Assembly (NCBI RefSeq): GCF_000381925.1
Contig: NZ_KB907310.1
Coordinates: 434,001 to 498,000, forward strand
Direction: 5' to 3'
From: Nocardia sp. BMG111209
Lineage (GTDB): Bacteria > Actinomycetota > Actinomycetes > Mycobacteriales > Mycobacteriaceae
DNA length: 64,000 bases
Shown: positions 35,553-45,057 of the stretch, piece after piece
How positions within the stretch are numbered: position 1 is the stretch's first letter
Layout: the number at the start of each line of letters is the position of its first letter
Translations under genes and position numbers: made by a program
The notes under the pieces: generated by a model
Told to the model about the DNA's origin: nothing
Databases searched by the model: none
Seen by the model: only the letters and a program-made list of their open reading frames with translations

Positions 35553-36368
35553 TCAACGGATTCCGGCGCGCCGCAGCTGCCTGGCGAGATCCGCGGCGGC
35601 GGTGTGCAGCACGGCTCCGATGCGGTGCTGCTCGCTCTCGGAGACCCGGTCCGCCGGCATCGAACAGCTGACCGCGTCGGTCGCCGGGATCCGGTACGGC
35701 ACCGCCGCGGCCGCGCAGGCCACCTCGGCGGTGCCCTCGCCGCGCTCGGTCGCGTAGCCGCGTTCGCGCACCACACCCAGTTCGCCGTACAGCGTGTCGC
35801 GGTCGGTGACGGTGGCGCCGGTCAGCGCCTCGAACCGCGGCGGCAGCAGTTCGGCCAGTTCGGCGTCGGCCAGCTCCGCGAGCAGCGCCTTGCCCAGCGC
35901 GGTCGCGTGCGCGGGCAGGGTCCGGCCGACCCGGGAGATCAGATGCCCGGACCGATGCGATTCACGGGTCTCCAGATACACCACGTCGGCGCCGGCCAGC
36001 CGGGCGTAGTGGACGGTGAATCCGGTCTCCTCGCGCAGCCGTTCCAGCATCTCGATCACGTAGGGGAGTGCGGGATCGCGGTCCAGATAGGCGGTGCCGC
36101 AGATCAGCGCGCGCACGCCGAGCCGGAACCGGGTGCCGGCCTCGTCGGCCTCGATCCACCCGGCGTCGTGCAGGGTGCGCAGCAGTCCGTGCAGGCTGGA
36201 CCGGGGAAATCCGGTGGCCTCGTGCATCTCGGCCAGTGACAGCCAGGACCGGTGTGCCGCGAAGACCTCGAGCAGGGCGATCGTGCGGCGGGCCGACTTC
36301 ACCCCGGTCGCGCTCTCCTCTGCGCGGGCGATGGTGTCGTCGGCGACCCGTCGATCCCGGCTCTGCAT
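35553..36368 (-). CDS. IclR family transcriptional regulator
   Basis: 271-residue IclR protein. The winged helix lies around residues 25-80 (LSLAEMHEATGFPRSSLHGLLRTL), followed by the effector domain with LPAHATALGKALLA. It is divergent from the lysR gene and upstream of udh. It probably represses the uronate genes until a sugar acid is bound. A likely operator lies 38 bp before its start and again before the transporter. Confidence 0.93.
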   Translation of the reverse strand: MQSRDRRVADDTIARAEESATGVKSARRTIALLEVFAAHRSWLSLAEMHEATGFPRSSLHGLLRTLHDAGWIEADEAGTRFRLGVRALICGTAYLDRDPALPYVIEMLERLREETGFTVHYARLAGADVVYLETRESHRSGHLISRVGRTLPAHATALGKALLAELADAELAELLPPRFEALTGATVTDRDTLYGELGVVRERGYATERGEGTAEVACAAAAVPYRIPATDAVSCSMPADRVSESEQHRIGAVLHTAAADLARQLRRAGIR

Positions 36369-36405
36369 AGCGGTCCTTTCCGGCAGTGATCTCTTGCTGG
36401 AAAGT

Positions 36406-36421
36406 ATTCACATTTATGAAC
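36406..36421. promoter_or_regulatory. IclR-type palindrome, iclR/lysR gap
   Basis: TTCACATTTATGAAC on the plus strand. Read on the minus strand it differs at one position from GTTCATATATGTGAA before the porter. It lies 38 bp upstream of the iclR start and so may serve autoregulation. Confidence 0.7.
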
Positions 36422-36430
36422 CGTCATGTG

Positions 36431-36445
36431 ATACCCGTTCGGAAT
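36431..36445. promoter_or_regulatory. LysR-type box, iclR/lysR gap
   Basis: ATAC-CCGTTCG-GAAT, an imperfect copy of the ATAC-N7-GTAT box before the porter, 58 bp before the lysR start. This placement fits LysR autoregulation. Confidence 0.6.
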
Positions 36446-36502
36446 CGGCTGATGCCCAATTGATGTTGGACCGGTATCAGTGGATGGCTCTAGCCTGGCG
36501 TC

Positions 36503-37411
36503 GTGACCGACCACGGCAAACTGTCCTCCCTGTTGTCCCTGGAACAGGTGCGTGGTTTCGTCGTGGTCGCCGAGGAGGGCAACTTCCGGCGCGCCGCCGA
36601 ACGCCTGCAGATGACCCAGCCGCCGCTGAGCCGCCAGATCCAGAAGCTGGAACGCGATATCGGCGTCCTGCTGCTGGACCGTGCCCAGCGTCAGGTGGCA
36701 CTGACCCCGGCCGGTGAGGCGTTCCTCGCCGAGGCGCGGCGGCTGCTGGCGCTGGCGGAGGCCGCACCCGGTACCGCGCGGCTGGTGGCCGCGGGCCATA
36801 CCGGGACGGTCCGCATCGGTTTCACCGCCACCGCGGGCTTCGGCTTCCTGGGCGGTTTCCTCAACCAGATCAGCCGGGCGCTGCCCGAGGTGGAACTCAC
36901 CCTCGGCGAACACGTCAGCGCCGAGCAGTTCGGCGAACTGGCAAGCGGCAGACTGGATCTGGCGCTGGCCCGGCCACCGTTCGACCGGGTCGAATTCGAC
37001 GGGCGGCTGGTGCACCGCGAACCGCTGGTGCTCGCCGTGCCGCAGTCGCACCGGCTGGCCGGCTCCGGACCGCTGCCGATCCGGGAGCTGGAGGGTGAGC
37101 GGCTGCTGGTGTACGCGCCCGGTCCCGCACGCTATTTCGCCGAGTTGACGACGCGGGCGCTGGCCGGAATCTCCTACGACACCGCCGACCGGCTCACCCA
37201 GGTGCACACCATGCTGGCCCTGGTGTCGGCCGGTCGTGGCCTCGCGCTGGTTCCGGAGACGGCCGGGCGGCTGCATCCGGACGGGGTCCGGTACCGCCCG
37301 CTCGGCGGTGTGCGCGAGCACGCGGAACTGTATGCCGTCTGGCGCCGCCACCCGGCCAATCCGGCCCTGCGGCGCGTCATCGATCTGCTGGAGACGTGGC
37401 CGGACTCCTGA
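36503..37411 (+). CDS. LysR family transcriptional regulator
   Basis: 302-residue LTTR with the N-terminal HTH ([27 protein letters not shown], about 28-55) and a periplasmic-binding-like effector domain with [13 protein letters not shown]. First gene of the plus-strand operon with kdgD, the dehydratase and the semialdehyde dehydrogenase; it probably activates them with a sugar acid as ligand. The start 36503 gives a short lead before the HTH. GC and codon use match the neighbours. Confidence 0.94.
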   Translation: MTDHGKLSSLLSLEQVRGFVVVAEEGNFRRAAERLQMTQPPLSRQIQKLERDIGVLLLDRAQRQVALTPAGEAFLAEARRLLALAEAAPGTARLVAAGHTGTVRIGFTATAGFGFLGGFLNQISRALPEVELTLGEHVSAEQFGELASGRLDLALARPPFDRVEFDGRLVHREPLVLAVPQSHRLAGSGPLPIRELEGERLLVYAPGPARYFAELTTRALAGISYDTADRLTQVHTMLALVSAGRGLALVPETAGRLHPDGVRYRPLGGVREHAELYAVWRRHPANPALRRVIDLLETWPDS

Positions 37412-37454
37412 GCGGTGCGCCGTCCCGGAATCCGAGTGTCAGAAAGGAATACCC

Positions 37455-38369
37455 GTGTCACAGATATCCGCCGCGGACCTGGGCCCGGCACTGGGCCGCG
37501 GCCTGTTGTCGTTCCCGGTCACGCATTTCGACGCCGACCTGCGTTTCGACGAGGCCGCGTATCGGGAGCACATCGGCTGGCTGGCCGGATTCGACGTGGC
37601 CGGCCTGTTCGCCGCCGGCGGTACGGGTGAGGGCTTCTCGCTGACCACCGCCGAGATCGATGCGGTGGTGCGGGCCGCGGTCGCCGAGACCGCCGGCCGG
37701 GTGCCGGTGATCGCCCCCGCCACCGCCGGCACCGCGGTCGCGGTCGAGCAGACCCGCAACGCCGAGGCCGCCGGCGCCGACGGCATCCTGCTGCTGCCGC
37801 CGTACCTCACCGAGGCCGGTCCCGACGGACTGCTCGAACATGTCGCCGCGGTGTGCGGGGCGACCTCGCTCGGGGTCATCGTCTACAGCCGCGCCAACGC
37901 GAAGATCGACGATGTCACCGCGGCCCGGATGGCCGACCGCTGCCCGAACCTGATCGGCTACAAGGACGGCGTCGGCAACATCGAGACCATGACCCGGGTC
38001 TACGCGCGGATGGGGGCGCGGTTCACCTACATCGGCGGGCTGCCGACCGCGGAGACCTTCGCGCTGCCGTACACCGAGATGGGCGTCACCACCTATTCGT
38101 CGGCGATCTTCAACTTCGTGCCGGAGTTCGCGCTGCGGTTCTACGACGCGGTGCGCGCACACGATCGCGACGCGGTCTACGCGGCGCTGCGCACCTTCGT
38201 CCTGCCCTACCTCGACATCCGCGACCGCAAGCCGGGCTATGCCGTGTCGATCATCAAGGCCGGGCTGACCGCCGTGGGCCGCCCGTCGAGCCGGGTCCGC
38301 CCGCCGCTGACCGACCTCACCCCAGGCGAGCTCGCCGATCTGACCGAACTCGTCAAAGTCATTGCGTGA
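37455..38369 (+). CDS. kdgD: 5-dehydro-4-deoxyglucarate dehydratase
   Basis: 304-residue DHDPS-family class I aldolase-fold enzyme, with Schiff-base Lys170 (GYKDGVGN) and Tyr144 (VIVYSRAN). [10 protein letters not shown] and [12 protein letters not shown] are typical of KdgD. It dehydrates and decarboxylates 5-keto-4-deoxyglucarate to alpha-ketoglutarate semialdehyde. GTG 37455 follows AGAAAGGA and is 43 bp after lysR. Confidence 0.95.
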   Translation: MSQISAADLGPALGRGLLSFPVTHFDADLRFDEAAYREHIGWLAGFDVAGLFAAGGTGEGFSLTTAEIDAVVRAAVAETAGRVPVIAPATAGTAVAVEQTRNAEAAGADGILLLPPYLTEAGPDGLLEHVAAVCGATSLGVIVYSRANAKIDDVTAARMADRCPNLIGYKDGVGNIETMTRVYARMGARFTYIGGLPTAETFALPYTEMGVTTYSSAIFNFVPEFALRFYDAVRAHDRDAVYAALRTFVLPYLDIRDRKPGYAVSIIKAGLTAVGRPSSRVRPPLTDLTPGELADLTELVKVIA

Positions 38370-38382
38370 GAGAGGATCTCGG

Positions 38383-39519
38383 ATGACCATCGCATCCCCG
38401 GTACTGGACCGGATCACCGGCGTGCGGATCTCCTCGGTGGTGCTGCCGCTGCCCACCGGCATCAGCGATGCCAAGGTGCTCACCGGCCGGCAGCGCCCGA
38501 TGACCGAGGTCGCGGTGCTGTTCGCGGAGATCGGCACCGCGGCCGGGCTCGAGGGTATCGGCGTGAGCTACGCCAAACGTGCCGGTGGCCCCGGCCAATT
38601 CGCGCACGCGAAGGAGATCGCGCCGGTACTGCTCGGCGAGGATCCCAGCGATATCGCCAAGATCTGGGACAAGCTGATGTGGGCCGGCGCCTCGGTGGGC
38701 CGCAGCGGCCTGTCGGTACAGGCCGTCGCCGCCTTCGATATCGCGCTGTGGGATCTGAAGGCCAAACGCGCGGGCCTGCCGCTGGCGAAACTGCTGGGCG
38801 CGCATCGTGATTCGGTACGCACCTACAACACCTCCGGCGGTTTCCTGAACGCGCCGATCGAGGAGGTGCTGGACCGGGCCGCCGAATCGGTCGCGAGCGG
38901 CCTCGGGGGCATCAAGATCAAGGTGGGACATCCGGACCACCGCGTCGACCTCGCCCGCGTCACCGCGGTGCGCGAGAAGATCGGCGACGCCGTGCCGTTG
39001 ATGGTCGACGCCAACCAGCAGTGGGACCGGCCCACCGCGCAGCGGATGTGCCGGGCCTTCGAACCGCTGAACCTGGTGTGGATCGAGGAGCCTCTGGACG
39101 CCTACGATTTCGCGGGCCACGCCCACCTGTCGCGCACCTTCGATACCCCGATCGCCACCGGCGAGATGCTGACCAGCGTCGCCGAGCACGCCGAATTGAT
39201 CCGCGCCGGAACGGATATCGTGCAGCCGGATGCCCCGCGGGTCGGCGGCATCACCCGCTTCCTGGAGGTCATGTCCCTGGCCTCGCGCGAAAATCTGCAG
39301 CTCGCACCGCATTTCGTGATGGAGGTGCACGTGCACCTGGCCGCCGCGTATCCGCTCGAGCCCTGGGTGGAACACTTCGAATGGTTCGACCCGCTGTTCG
39401 AGGAGCGACTGGAGATCAGCGACGGCCGCATGCACCTGTCCCCCCGGCCGGGACTCGGTGTGACCCTGAGCGATCGGGCACGCGCCTGGACCGTCGCCCA
39501 GCACGAGATCCGGGCCTGA
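38383..39519 (+). CDS. L-talarate/galactarate dehydratase
   Basis: 378-residue enolase-superfamily enzyme closely matching the Salmonella TalrD/GalrD: SDAKVLTGRQRP, WAGASVGRSGL, LLGAHRDSV. Catalytic Lys180 in KIK (178-180) and His310 (APHFVMEVH) are present, with metal ligands Asp209, Glu235 and Glu261. It removes water from galactarate (or epimerises talarate) to give 5-keto-4-deoxyglucarate for KdgD. ATG 38383 follows GAGAGGATC, 13 bp after kdgD. Confidence 0.94.
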   Translation: MTIASPVLDRITGVRISSVVLPLPTGISDAKVLTGRQRPMTEVAVLFAEIGTAAGLEGIGVSYAKRAGGPGQFAHAKEIAPVLLGEDPSDIAKIWDKLMWAGASVGRSGLSVQAVAAFDIALWDLKAKRAGLPLAKLLGAHRDSVRTYNTSGGFLNAPIEEVLDRAAESVASGLGGIKIKVGHPDHRVDLARVTAVREKIGDAVPLMVDANQQWDRPTAQRMCRAFEPLNLVWIEEPLDAYDFAGHAHLSRTFDTPIATGEMLTSVAEHAELIRAGTDIVQPDAPRVGGITRFLEVMSLASRENLQLAPHFVMEVHVHLAAAYPLEPWVEHFEWFDPLFEERLEISDGRMHLSPRPGLGVTLSDRARAWTVAQHEIRA

Positions 39520-39534
39520 CCGATGGAGGAGAAC

Positions 39535-40987
39535 GTGACACTGCCCGCCGACACCGATCCCGCCGGGATCGACCGAATCGTCACCGCCGCCGTCGCGGCC
39601 GCCGAGGACCTGGCCCGCACCACCCCCGCGCAGCGCGCCGCCTGGCTGCACGCCGCCGCCGACGCGCTGGACGCGGCCGCCGGCGAACTGGTCGAACTGG
39701 CCGCCACGGAAACCCACCTGCCCGCACAACCCCGGCTGCGCGGCGAGATGGTACGCACCGTCTTCCAGCTGCGCCTGTTCGCCGAGGTGCTCACCGACGG
39801 CGAATTCCTGCGTGCCACAGTCGATCACGCCGATCCGGCCTGGCCGATGGGCCCGCGCCCGGACATCCGCCGCACGGTGGTGCCGATCGGTCCGGTCCTG
39901 GTGTTCGCGGCGAGCAATTTCCCGCTGACCCTGAGCGTCGCCGGCCACGACACCGCCGCGGCGCTGGCGGCCGGTTGCCCCGTGGTCCTGAAGGCGCATC
40001 CCGGCCACCCCCGGCTGTCCGCGCGGGTCCGCGACATCGTCGTCGCCGCGCTGACCGGCGCCGGCGCACCCGCGGGCACCTTCGAGAACATCTACGGTGT
40101 CGAGGCCGGCGCCACCGCCCTGCGCCACCCCGGCATCGAGGCGGCCTCGTTCACCGGTTCGGAGGCGGGCGGCCGCGCCCTGTTCGACATCGCCAACGCC
40201 CGTCCCCGCCCCATCCCGTTCTACGGCGAACTGGGCAGCGTGAACCCGGTGGTGGTGACCCCCGGCGCGGTCGCGGCCCGCGGCCCCGAGATCGCCACCG
40301 GCTACGTCGGCTCGTTCACCCTCGGTGCGGGCCAGTTCTGCACCAAGCCCGGCCTACTGCTGCTCCCGGTCGGCCACGGCCTGACCGAAGCCCTGATCGC
40401 CGCCGTGAAAGCCGTTCCGGCACAACGGATGCTGAACGACCGCATCGCCGACGGCTTCCGCTCCGGCGTGACCCGCCTCGACGACCACCCCGCCGTCACC
40501 GTCCTGGCCGCCACCGCATGGGGCGCCGACACCTACCTCCCCACCCTGCTGAAGGTCGCCGCCGCCGATTTCGCGCCGGAGACCCTGGGCCGCGAGTGCT
40601 TCGGCCCGTCCTCGATCGTGATCGAATACCGCGACATCGACGAATTGCGTTCGGTCCTACGGCAACGACCCCGGCCTGACCGCCACCGTGCACGCCGAAC
40701 ACGACGAGGCCGACACCGTACACACCCTGCTCCCCACCCTGACCAGGCTGGCGGGCCGCCTGATCTGGAACGGCTGGCCCACCGGCATCACCCTGTCCTG
40801 GGCCCAGCAGCACGGCGGCCCCTACCCGGCCACCACCGCCCCCACCGCCACCTCCATGGGCACCGCCGCCATCGAACGCTTCCTCCGCCCCGTCGCCTGG
40901 CAGGACTTCCCCGACGAGTTCCTGCCCCCGGCCCTGCAAGAGGCCAACCCGTGGCAGTTGCCGCGCCGGATCGACGGAAAGCGCTAG
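39535..40987 (+). pseudogene. Alpha-ketoglutarate semialdehyde dehydrogenase, frameshifted
   Basis: The last enzyme of the uronate pathway, oxidising the semialdehyde to alpha-ketoglutarate with NAD(P). From GTG 39535 (SD GGAGGAG) the frame gives an aldehyde dehydrogenase with FAASNFPLTLS, GELGSVNPVVV and catalytic Cys in GQFCTKPG. The homology moves to another frame near 40657: the original frame turns into Arg-rich nonsense, while the frame from TAC 40658 continues YGNDPGLTATVHAEHDEAD to the family end GTAAIERFLRPVAWQDFP. One inserted or two missing bases explain this; a sequencing error is possible. Confidence 0.85.
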
Positions 40988-41000
40988 TGACAGACTCTCT

Positions 41001-41027
41001 TATACTCACTTTTGCCATAAGTGAGTA
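41001..41027 (+). promoter_or_regulatory. Perfect palindrome over the fic promoter
   Basis: TACTCACTT (41003-41011), TTGCCAT, AAGTGAGTA (41019-41027). TATACT at 41001-41006 looks like a -10, so a protein bound here would block transcription of fic, which starts 12 bp further on. Confidence 0.7.
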
Positions 41028-41039
41028 CACTGGCCGTTC

Positions 41040-42233
41040 ATGTCATCAGTTGACTCGTGGCCGACGGTCGAGTGGGAGGAACGTCGCTGGGTTCCGACGA
41101 TATCCGCAGATCTGGTGTCACGGCGGGTGCGGGAGCGTCATCGTGGACCCTACGAAGCGGCAAAGGTGCCGTTGATCGCGCCGCAGCGGGTCGCTCTCCC
41201 GAGCGCTGTGCTGGCGGCAGCCGAGGAGGCGTCGATCGATATCGCTCGCTTCGACGCCGAGGCGGGCGCGATGGTGGCCCCGTTCGGTGCGATCCTGCTG
41301 CGCTCCGAATCGACATCGTCCTCGCGTATCGAAAATCTCACCTCCGGTGCGAAAGCCATTGCCCTGGCCGAACTCGGTGCGACCGACCAGCGCAACGCGG
41401 TCGAGATCATCGGCAATGTGCACGCCATGCAGACCGCGATAGATCGCAGCGGCACCCTCGACGAGGATCTCGTCCTCGCCATGCACGCCGCACTGATGAC
41501 GGGACACGAACCCGATGCCGGTGAGTGGCGAACCCAGCAGGTCTGGATCGGTGGCGATACCTTCGGCCCGCACGGCGCCGAATTCGTGCCACCTCATCAC
41601 GACCGGGTACCCGCCGCAATGGCCGACCTGATGGCTTTCGCCAGACGCGACGACATCCCGATCCTGGTTCATGCTGCCCTGGCCCATGCACAATTCGAGA
41701 CCGTGCACCCGTTCACCGACGGCAATGGGCGTACCGGACGAGCCCTGATCCATTCGATGCTGCGTACTCGGCAATTGACCCGCAACGTGACGGTACCGAT
41801 CGCGGCCGGGCTGCTCACCGATGTCGCCACCTATTTCGCCGCATTGACCGCCTATCGGAACGGCGACCCCGTCCCGATCGTGACCAGGCTGACGGAAGCC
41901 ACCTTCGCGGCACTGACCAACGCCAGGCTTCTCGTTGCCGAGGTTACCGAGATCCGGCAGGAATGGGCCGAGACCGTGAACGCCCGCCCGCAGGCCGCGG
42001 CCTGGCAGATCGCCGATCTCGCACTGCGCCTGCCGGTTCTCGACGCCGAGACGATCGCTCGGGAACTGGACCTCGCTGCCTCGAATGCGGTCCGGGCGCT
42101 CGGCCCGCTCGTCGCCGCCGGTGTGCTCACCGAATTCACCGGTATGCGCCGGAACCGGATGTGGCAGGCGCGCGAAATACTCGATGCGCTCGATGCTTTC
42201 GCCGCACGTGCCGGTCGGCGCAACCTCGGTTGA
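41040..42233 (+). CDS. Fic domain protein with built-in inhibitory helix and winged HTH
   Basis: 397-residue class II Fic protein. The inhibitory motif [S/T]xxxE[G/N] is present as Ser94-x3-Glu98-Asn99, and the active-site loop HPFTDGNGRTGR is at 223-234. The C-terminal third holds a winged helix (LDAETIARELDLAASNAVRALGPLVAAG). Such enzymes transfer AMP or another nucleotide to target proteins and are held off by the helix. The DNA-binding-like end and the palindrome before the gene suggest self-control. It is less GC-rich than its neighbours and may have been acquired. Confidence 0.93.
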   Translation: MSSVDSWPTVEWEERRWVPTISADLVSRRVRERHRGPYEAAKVPLIAPQRVALPSAVLAAAEEASIDIARFDAEAGAMVAPFGAILLRSESTSSSRIENLTSGAKAIALAELGATDQRNAVEIIGNVHAMQTAIDRSGTLDEDLVLAMHAALMTGHEPDAGEWRTQQVWIGGDTFGPHGAEFVPPHHDRVPAAMADLMAFARRDDIPILVHAALAHAQFETVHPFTDGNGRTGRALIHSMLRTRQLTRNVTVPIAAGLLTDVATYFAALTAYRNGDPVPIVTRLTEATFAALTNARLLVAEVTEIRQEWAETVNARPQAAAWQIADLALRLPVLDAETIARELDLAASNAVRALGPLVAAGVLTEFTGMRRNRMWQAREILDALDAFAARAGRRNLG

Positions 42234-42367
42234 TCCAGTGTCGATCGATTCCGGGCGGCTCACTTTCGTCCGGTTCGATTGTTGTAAAATCGGCGCGGCC
42301 GGATGTGTCAGGGGAGGGCTCGTGGTCGTGCACTCCACGAGGCCGATCGGATCGGACGGGGTGGGAT

Positions 42368-43633
42368 ATGTCGATCGAGAACGAGCGGCCGAGTATCGGC
42401 AACGGCGGCGAGAATCCGAAGGCTCTGTCGCACTGGGACATTTACCGTGCGTTTCATCCGCTGGACACCACGGATGCGCATACCGCGGGGGAGAGCTATC
42501 GGAAGATCGCCACCGGCTGGAGTGATGCGGTGCGGGATTTCGGGGCGCGGATTCTGCGTTCCAGCGCGTCGGCCTGGGACGGGCCCGCCGCGCAGGCGTC
42601 GCGGGACGCGATCGGTAATTATGTTGCCAGGGCCCATGATCTGACGCCGGCGCTGAACGCGCTGGCCGATCGGGTAGGTGCGGCGGTGGAGTCGATCAAC
42701 GACACCAAGACCAAACTGCCGGAGCCGATTTCGACCGTCTCGGCATGGAATTACCAGGGGTGGACGGTCGGGCCGCTGTCCGGATCCCATGCCAAATCGA
42801 AGATCGACCATGCCCGCGACGAGGCGCAGCGGGTGATGGGGACCAATTACGTGACCCCGTTCGGCCGGGTCGACGGGGAGATTCCGGTGTTGCCGACGCC
42901 GGTGAGTCCGGCTGCTCCGCTGTTCACGATGCCGGAGCCCGGTTCCGGTCCGGTCGGGCACGGTGCCGGGCCGGTTGCTCCGCCGGGGGCGGACGTGGTC
43001 CGGCCGGATGCGCCGCAGGGATCCGAAGTCGTTGACCGGCCGCAGGATTCGACGGCGGGAACGGAAGGTGCGGGGGCGTCCGGTCCTTCGGCTCCGTCGA
43101 CCGGAACCGAAGCTGCCGCAGATCATCTCGCGGGTGCCGGATCGGATCTGCCGTCGACTCGACCGGCCGGGATCGATCCGCCGGTTCTTCCCGGTGACTC
43201 GGTGAGCGGTACCGGTGGTCCGAGATCCGGTACGTGGACGGGTGGGGGACCCGGCACGGCGGGTCCCGGGTTCGCCGGTCCCGGGGTGGCCGGCCCGGAG
43301 TTCGCGGGTCCGGGTGCCGCTGGTCCCGGGGGCGGCGGTCCGGTGGTTGCCGGTCCGGGTCGTAGCGTCGCGGGTGCCGGTGGTGTGCCGGCCGCGGGTC
43401 CGCGCGGCGCGGTCGCACGCGGGGGGAGTGCCGCCGGGTTGCCGGGTATGGGGATGCCCGGCGGGAAGGCGCGTTCGGAGGAGGACGAACGGACTCGCCT
43501 GCTCCCGGAGTGGCTGCGCACCGAGGACAATGCCGCCGAGTTGCTCGGCCGGGAGCCGAGGACGTTGCTCGACGGGGTACTCGGCGCCGAGCCCGACGAG
43601 CCGCCGGTGAGCGAGGAGCCGAGCAGCGAGTGA
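42368..43633 (+). CDS. PPE-like/WXG-type ESX substrate candidate
   Basis: 421 residues. The helical N-terminal 170 residues have PKALSHWDIYRAFHPL and ASAWDGPAAQASRDAI (a WxG-like turn), as in PPE/ESX substrates of Nocardia. A long Pro/Gly/Ala-rich region follows with GPGxAGPG-type repeats near residues 295-330. The end has RTRLLPEWLRTEDNAAELLG, common to this family. The start of the EspG-like gene overlaps its stop (TGATG), supporting a chaperone-substrate pair. Confidence 0.75.
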   Translation: MSIENERPSIGNGGENPKALSHWDIYRAFHPLDTTDAHTAGESYRKIATGWSDAVRDFGARILRSSASAWDGPAAQASRDAIGNYVARAHDLTPALNALADRVGAAVESINDTKTKLPEPISTVSAWNYQGWTVGPLSGSHAKSKIDHARDEAQRVMGTNYVTPFGRVDGEIPVLPTPVSPAAPLFTMPEPGSGPVGHGAGPVAPPGADVVRPDAPQGSEVVDRPQDSTAGTEGAGASGPSAPSTGTEAAADHLAGAGSDLPSTRPAGIDPPVLPGDSVSGTGGPRSGTWTGGGPGTAGPGFAGPGVAGPEFAGPGAAGPGGGGPVVAGPGRSVAGAGGVPAAGPRGAVARGGSAAGLPGMGMPGGKARSEEDERTRLLPEWLRTEDNAAELLGREPRTLLDGVLGAEPDEPPVSEEPSSE

Positions 43634-44373
43634 TGTCCGAATGGGCTTGGGAGCCCGATGATTTCGCGGCACTGTGGGTGAGCGATGCCGACGATCGGTT
43701 CCCGTTTCCGCTGGGGTACCTCAGCCGGTTCCGGACCAACGGTGAGGTGGCGGCGCACCGGGAGTCGGTGCGAGGCCGGTACGACGCCGACGAGACCGAA
43801 CTGATCCAGCTCGCGTTCCACACGCTCGCGACCGCCGACCTCCGAATCGAAATCATCGGTGCGTCAACGGTGTTGGGCAACAACGAGGAGCAGGAGTACC
43901 GAATGCTGGGCGCCCGCACCGCGTATCACGCCGTGCTGCTGTCGCAGACGGTCGCCGGGGGTGTCGAGGGGACGATTCGCTGCCGGCTTTTTCGTCCGGA
44001 GCAATTGCCGGTGCGGATGGCGCGCCTGCTGCCCGCCTTTCCGGCGGGAGGCGGGAAGCCGGACACTTTTCATGTCGACGATCTGCGGCCCGAGATTCTC
44101 GCGAACCCCGCGCGGAACGCGGGTGCGGACCTTTTCCGGCGCAGGTTCGACCGACCGGCCGCGGGTGGCGGGAGTGTCGTGCTGCGCACCGGTTCCGTGG
44201 CGCGCCATGCCGCACAGTGGCTGGATCTGATCGGTGACGGCCGCTACCTGCAGCAACGCACCAGGGACCACGTATCGGTCCGTCCCGCGACGCCGGCCGA
44301 GATCACCACACTTCTCACATCGTGGATCGACCGGACCCTACAGCGCTTGCGTGCCGCTGCGGAGGATTACTGA
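43633..44373 (+). CDS. espG: ESX secretion-associated protein EspG
   Basis: 246-residue EspG-family cytosolic chaperone: WEPDDFAALWVSDADDRFPFPL at the N-terminus, EEQEYRMLGARTAYHAVLLSQ and the C-terminal RDHVSVRPATPAEITTLLTSWIDRTL. In mycobacteria EspG binds PPE proteins for type VII secretion. It is translationally coupled to the PPE-like gene. No ESX core genes are seen in the window, so secretion would need a system elsewhere. Confidence 0.82.
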   Translation: MSEWAWEPDDFAALWVSDADDRFPFPLGYLSRFRTNGEVAAHRESVRGRYDADETELIQLAFHTLATADLRIEIIGASTVLGNNEEQEYRMLGARTAYHAVLLSQTVAGGVEGTIRCRLFRPEQLPVRMARLLPAFPAGGGKPDTFHVDDLRPEILANPARNAGADLFRRRFDRPAAGGGSVVLRTGSVARHAAQWLDLIGDGRYLQQRTRDHVSVRPATPAEITTLLTSWIDRTLQRLRAAAEDY

Positions 44374-44447
44374 TTCCTCGGCATCGAGTCACCGCTCGGT
44401 GCCGAGATGACTTGCAGGGCAACCGATGTGGATACGAACGTCCGGTA

Positions 44448-44780
44448 TCAGAGTGAACTGTCGGATGCCCGGCCCTGAACATGGACAGCATGGCCGTAGA
44501 AGCCTGCGGGTTGCTCGGCCAGGAGATCGAGAAAGCGCTGGGTCACCTCTGCGACCGCCTCGGAGCCGGTGGCCGTGTCGTGTGCTTCCTGGTCGATCCA
44601 CAGCTCGGTCACCCACAGCGCGTCCGGATCGTCCAGGGCGGTGTTGATGGTGTACGTGAGCAATCCGCTGTCGCTGCCTGCGGCGAGCGCCGACTCCTTG
44701 ATCAACGCGATTACCTCGTCCCGGTGACCGGGCAACGCCGCCATTCGTCCGAAGACACTGAACAAATTCGAATCGGACAC
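44448..44780 (-). CDS. Antibiotic biosynthesis monooxygenase (ABM) domain protein
   Basis: 110-residue ferredoxin-like ABM/YgiN protein: NLFSVFGRMAALPGHRDEVIALI, then LLTYTINTALDDPDALWVTELWIDQEAHD. Members act on quinones, polyketides or haem, or in detoxification. GTG 44780 follows GGAAGGGG. It lies alone between the ESX gene pair and the helical protein, convergent to espG. The substrate is unknown. Confidence 0.85.
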   Translation of the reverse strand: MSDSNLFSVFGRMAALPGHRDEVIALIKESALAAGSDSGLLTYTINTALDDPDALWVTELWIDQEAHDTATGSEAVAEVTQRFLDLLAEQPAGFYGHAVHVQGRASDSSL

Positions 44781-45057
44781 GCATTCGCCCCTTCCACCGG
44801 ACACTCTCCGGGTCAGCCTACTGCTCTTGTAGGGCAGGCCGGAGTTGTCGGCCATCTCCTCCAGCAACAGGCGGGCATGGTGTCGGCGGGAACGGCCGCC
44901 GGACTGCCCGCCCGGCCCTGAGATTCCTGGTCGAGCTACGTCGGCACAGATCAACCACATCCGGTTTGCAGGCCGGGGCTCCTCGAGCAGCAACCATCGG
45001 GATCGACCTGTCACACAGCCGAATACAGAACCAACCGGTGGTGAGCGAGCCCGGAGG

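Noticed and set aside
39523..39534. ATG 39523 as start of the semialdehyde dehydrogenase
   Set aside because: The GGAGGAG ribosome site lies inside this ATG-proximal segment and serves GTG 39535.
41525..42367. In-frame extension of the PPE-like gene into the Fic gene
   Set aside because: The upstream part is a shadow of fic; the family start and ribosome site are at 42368.
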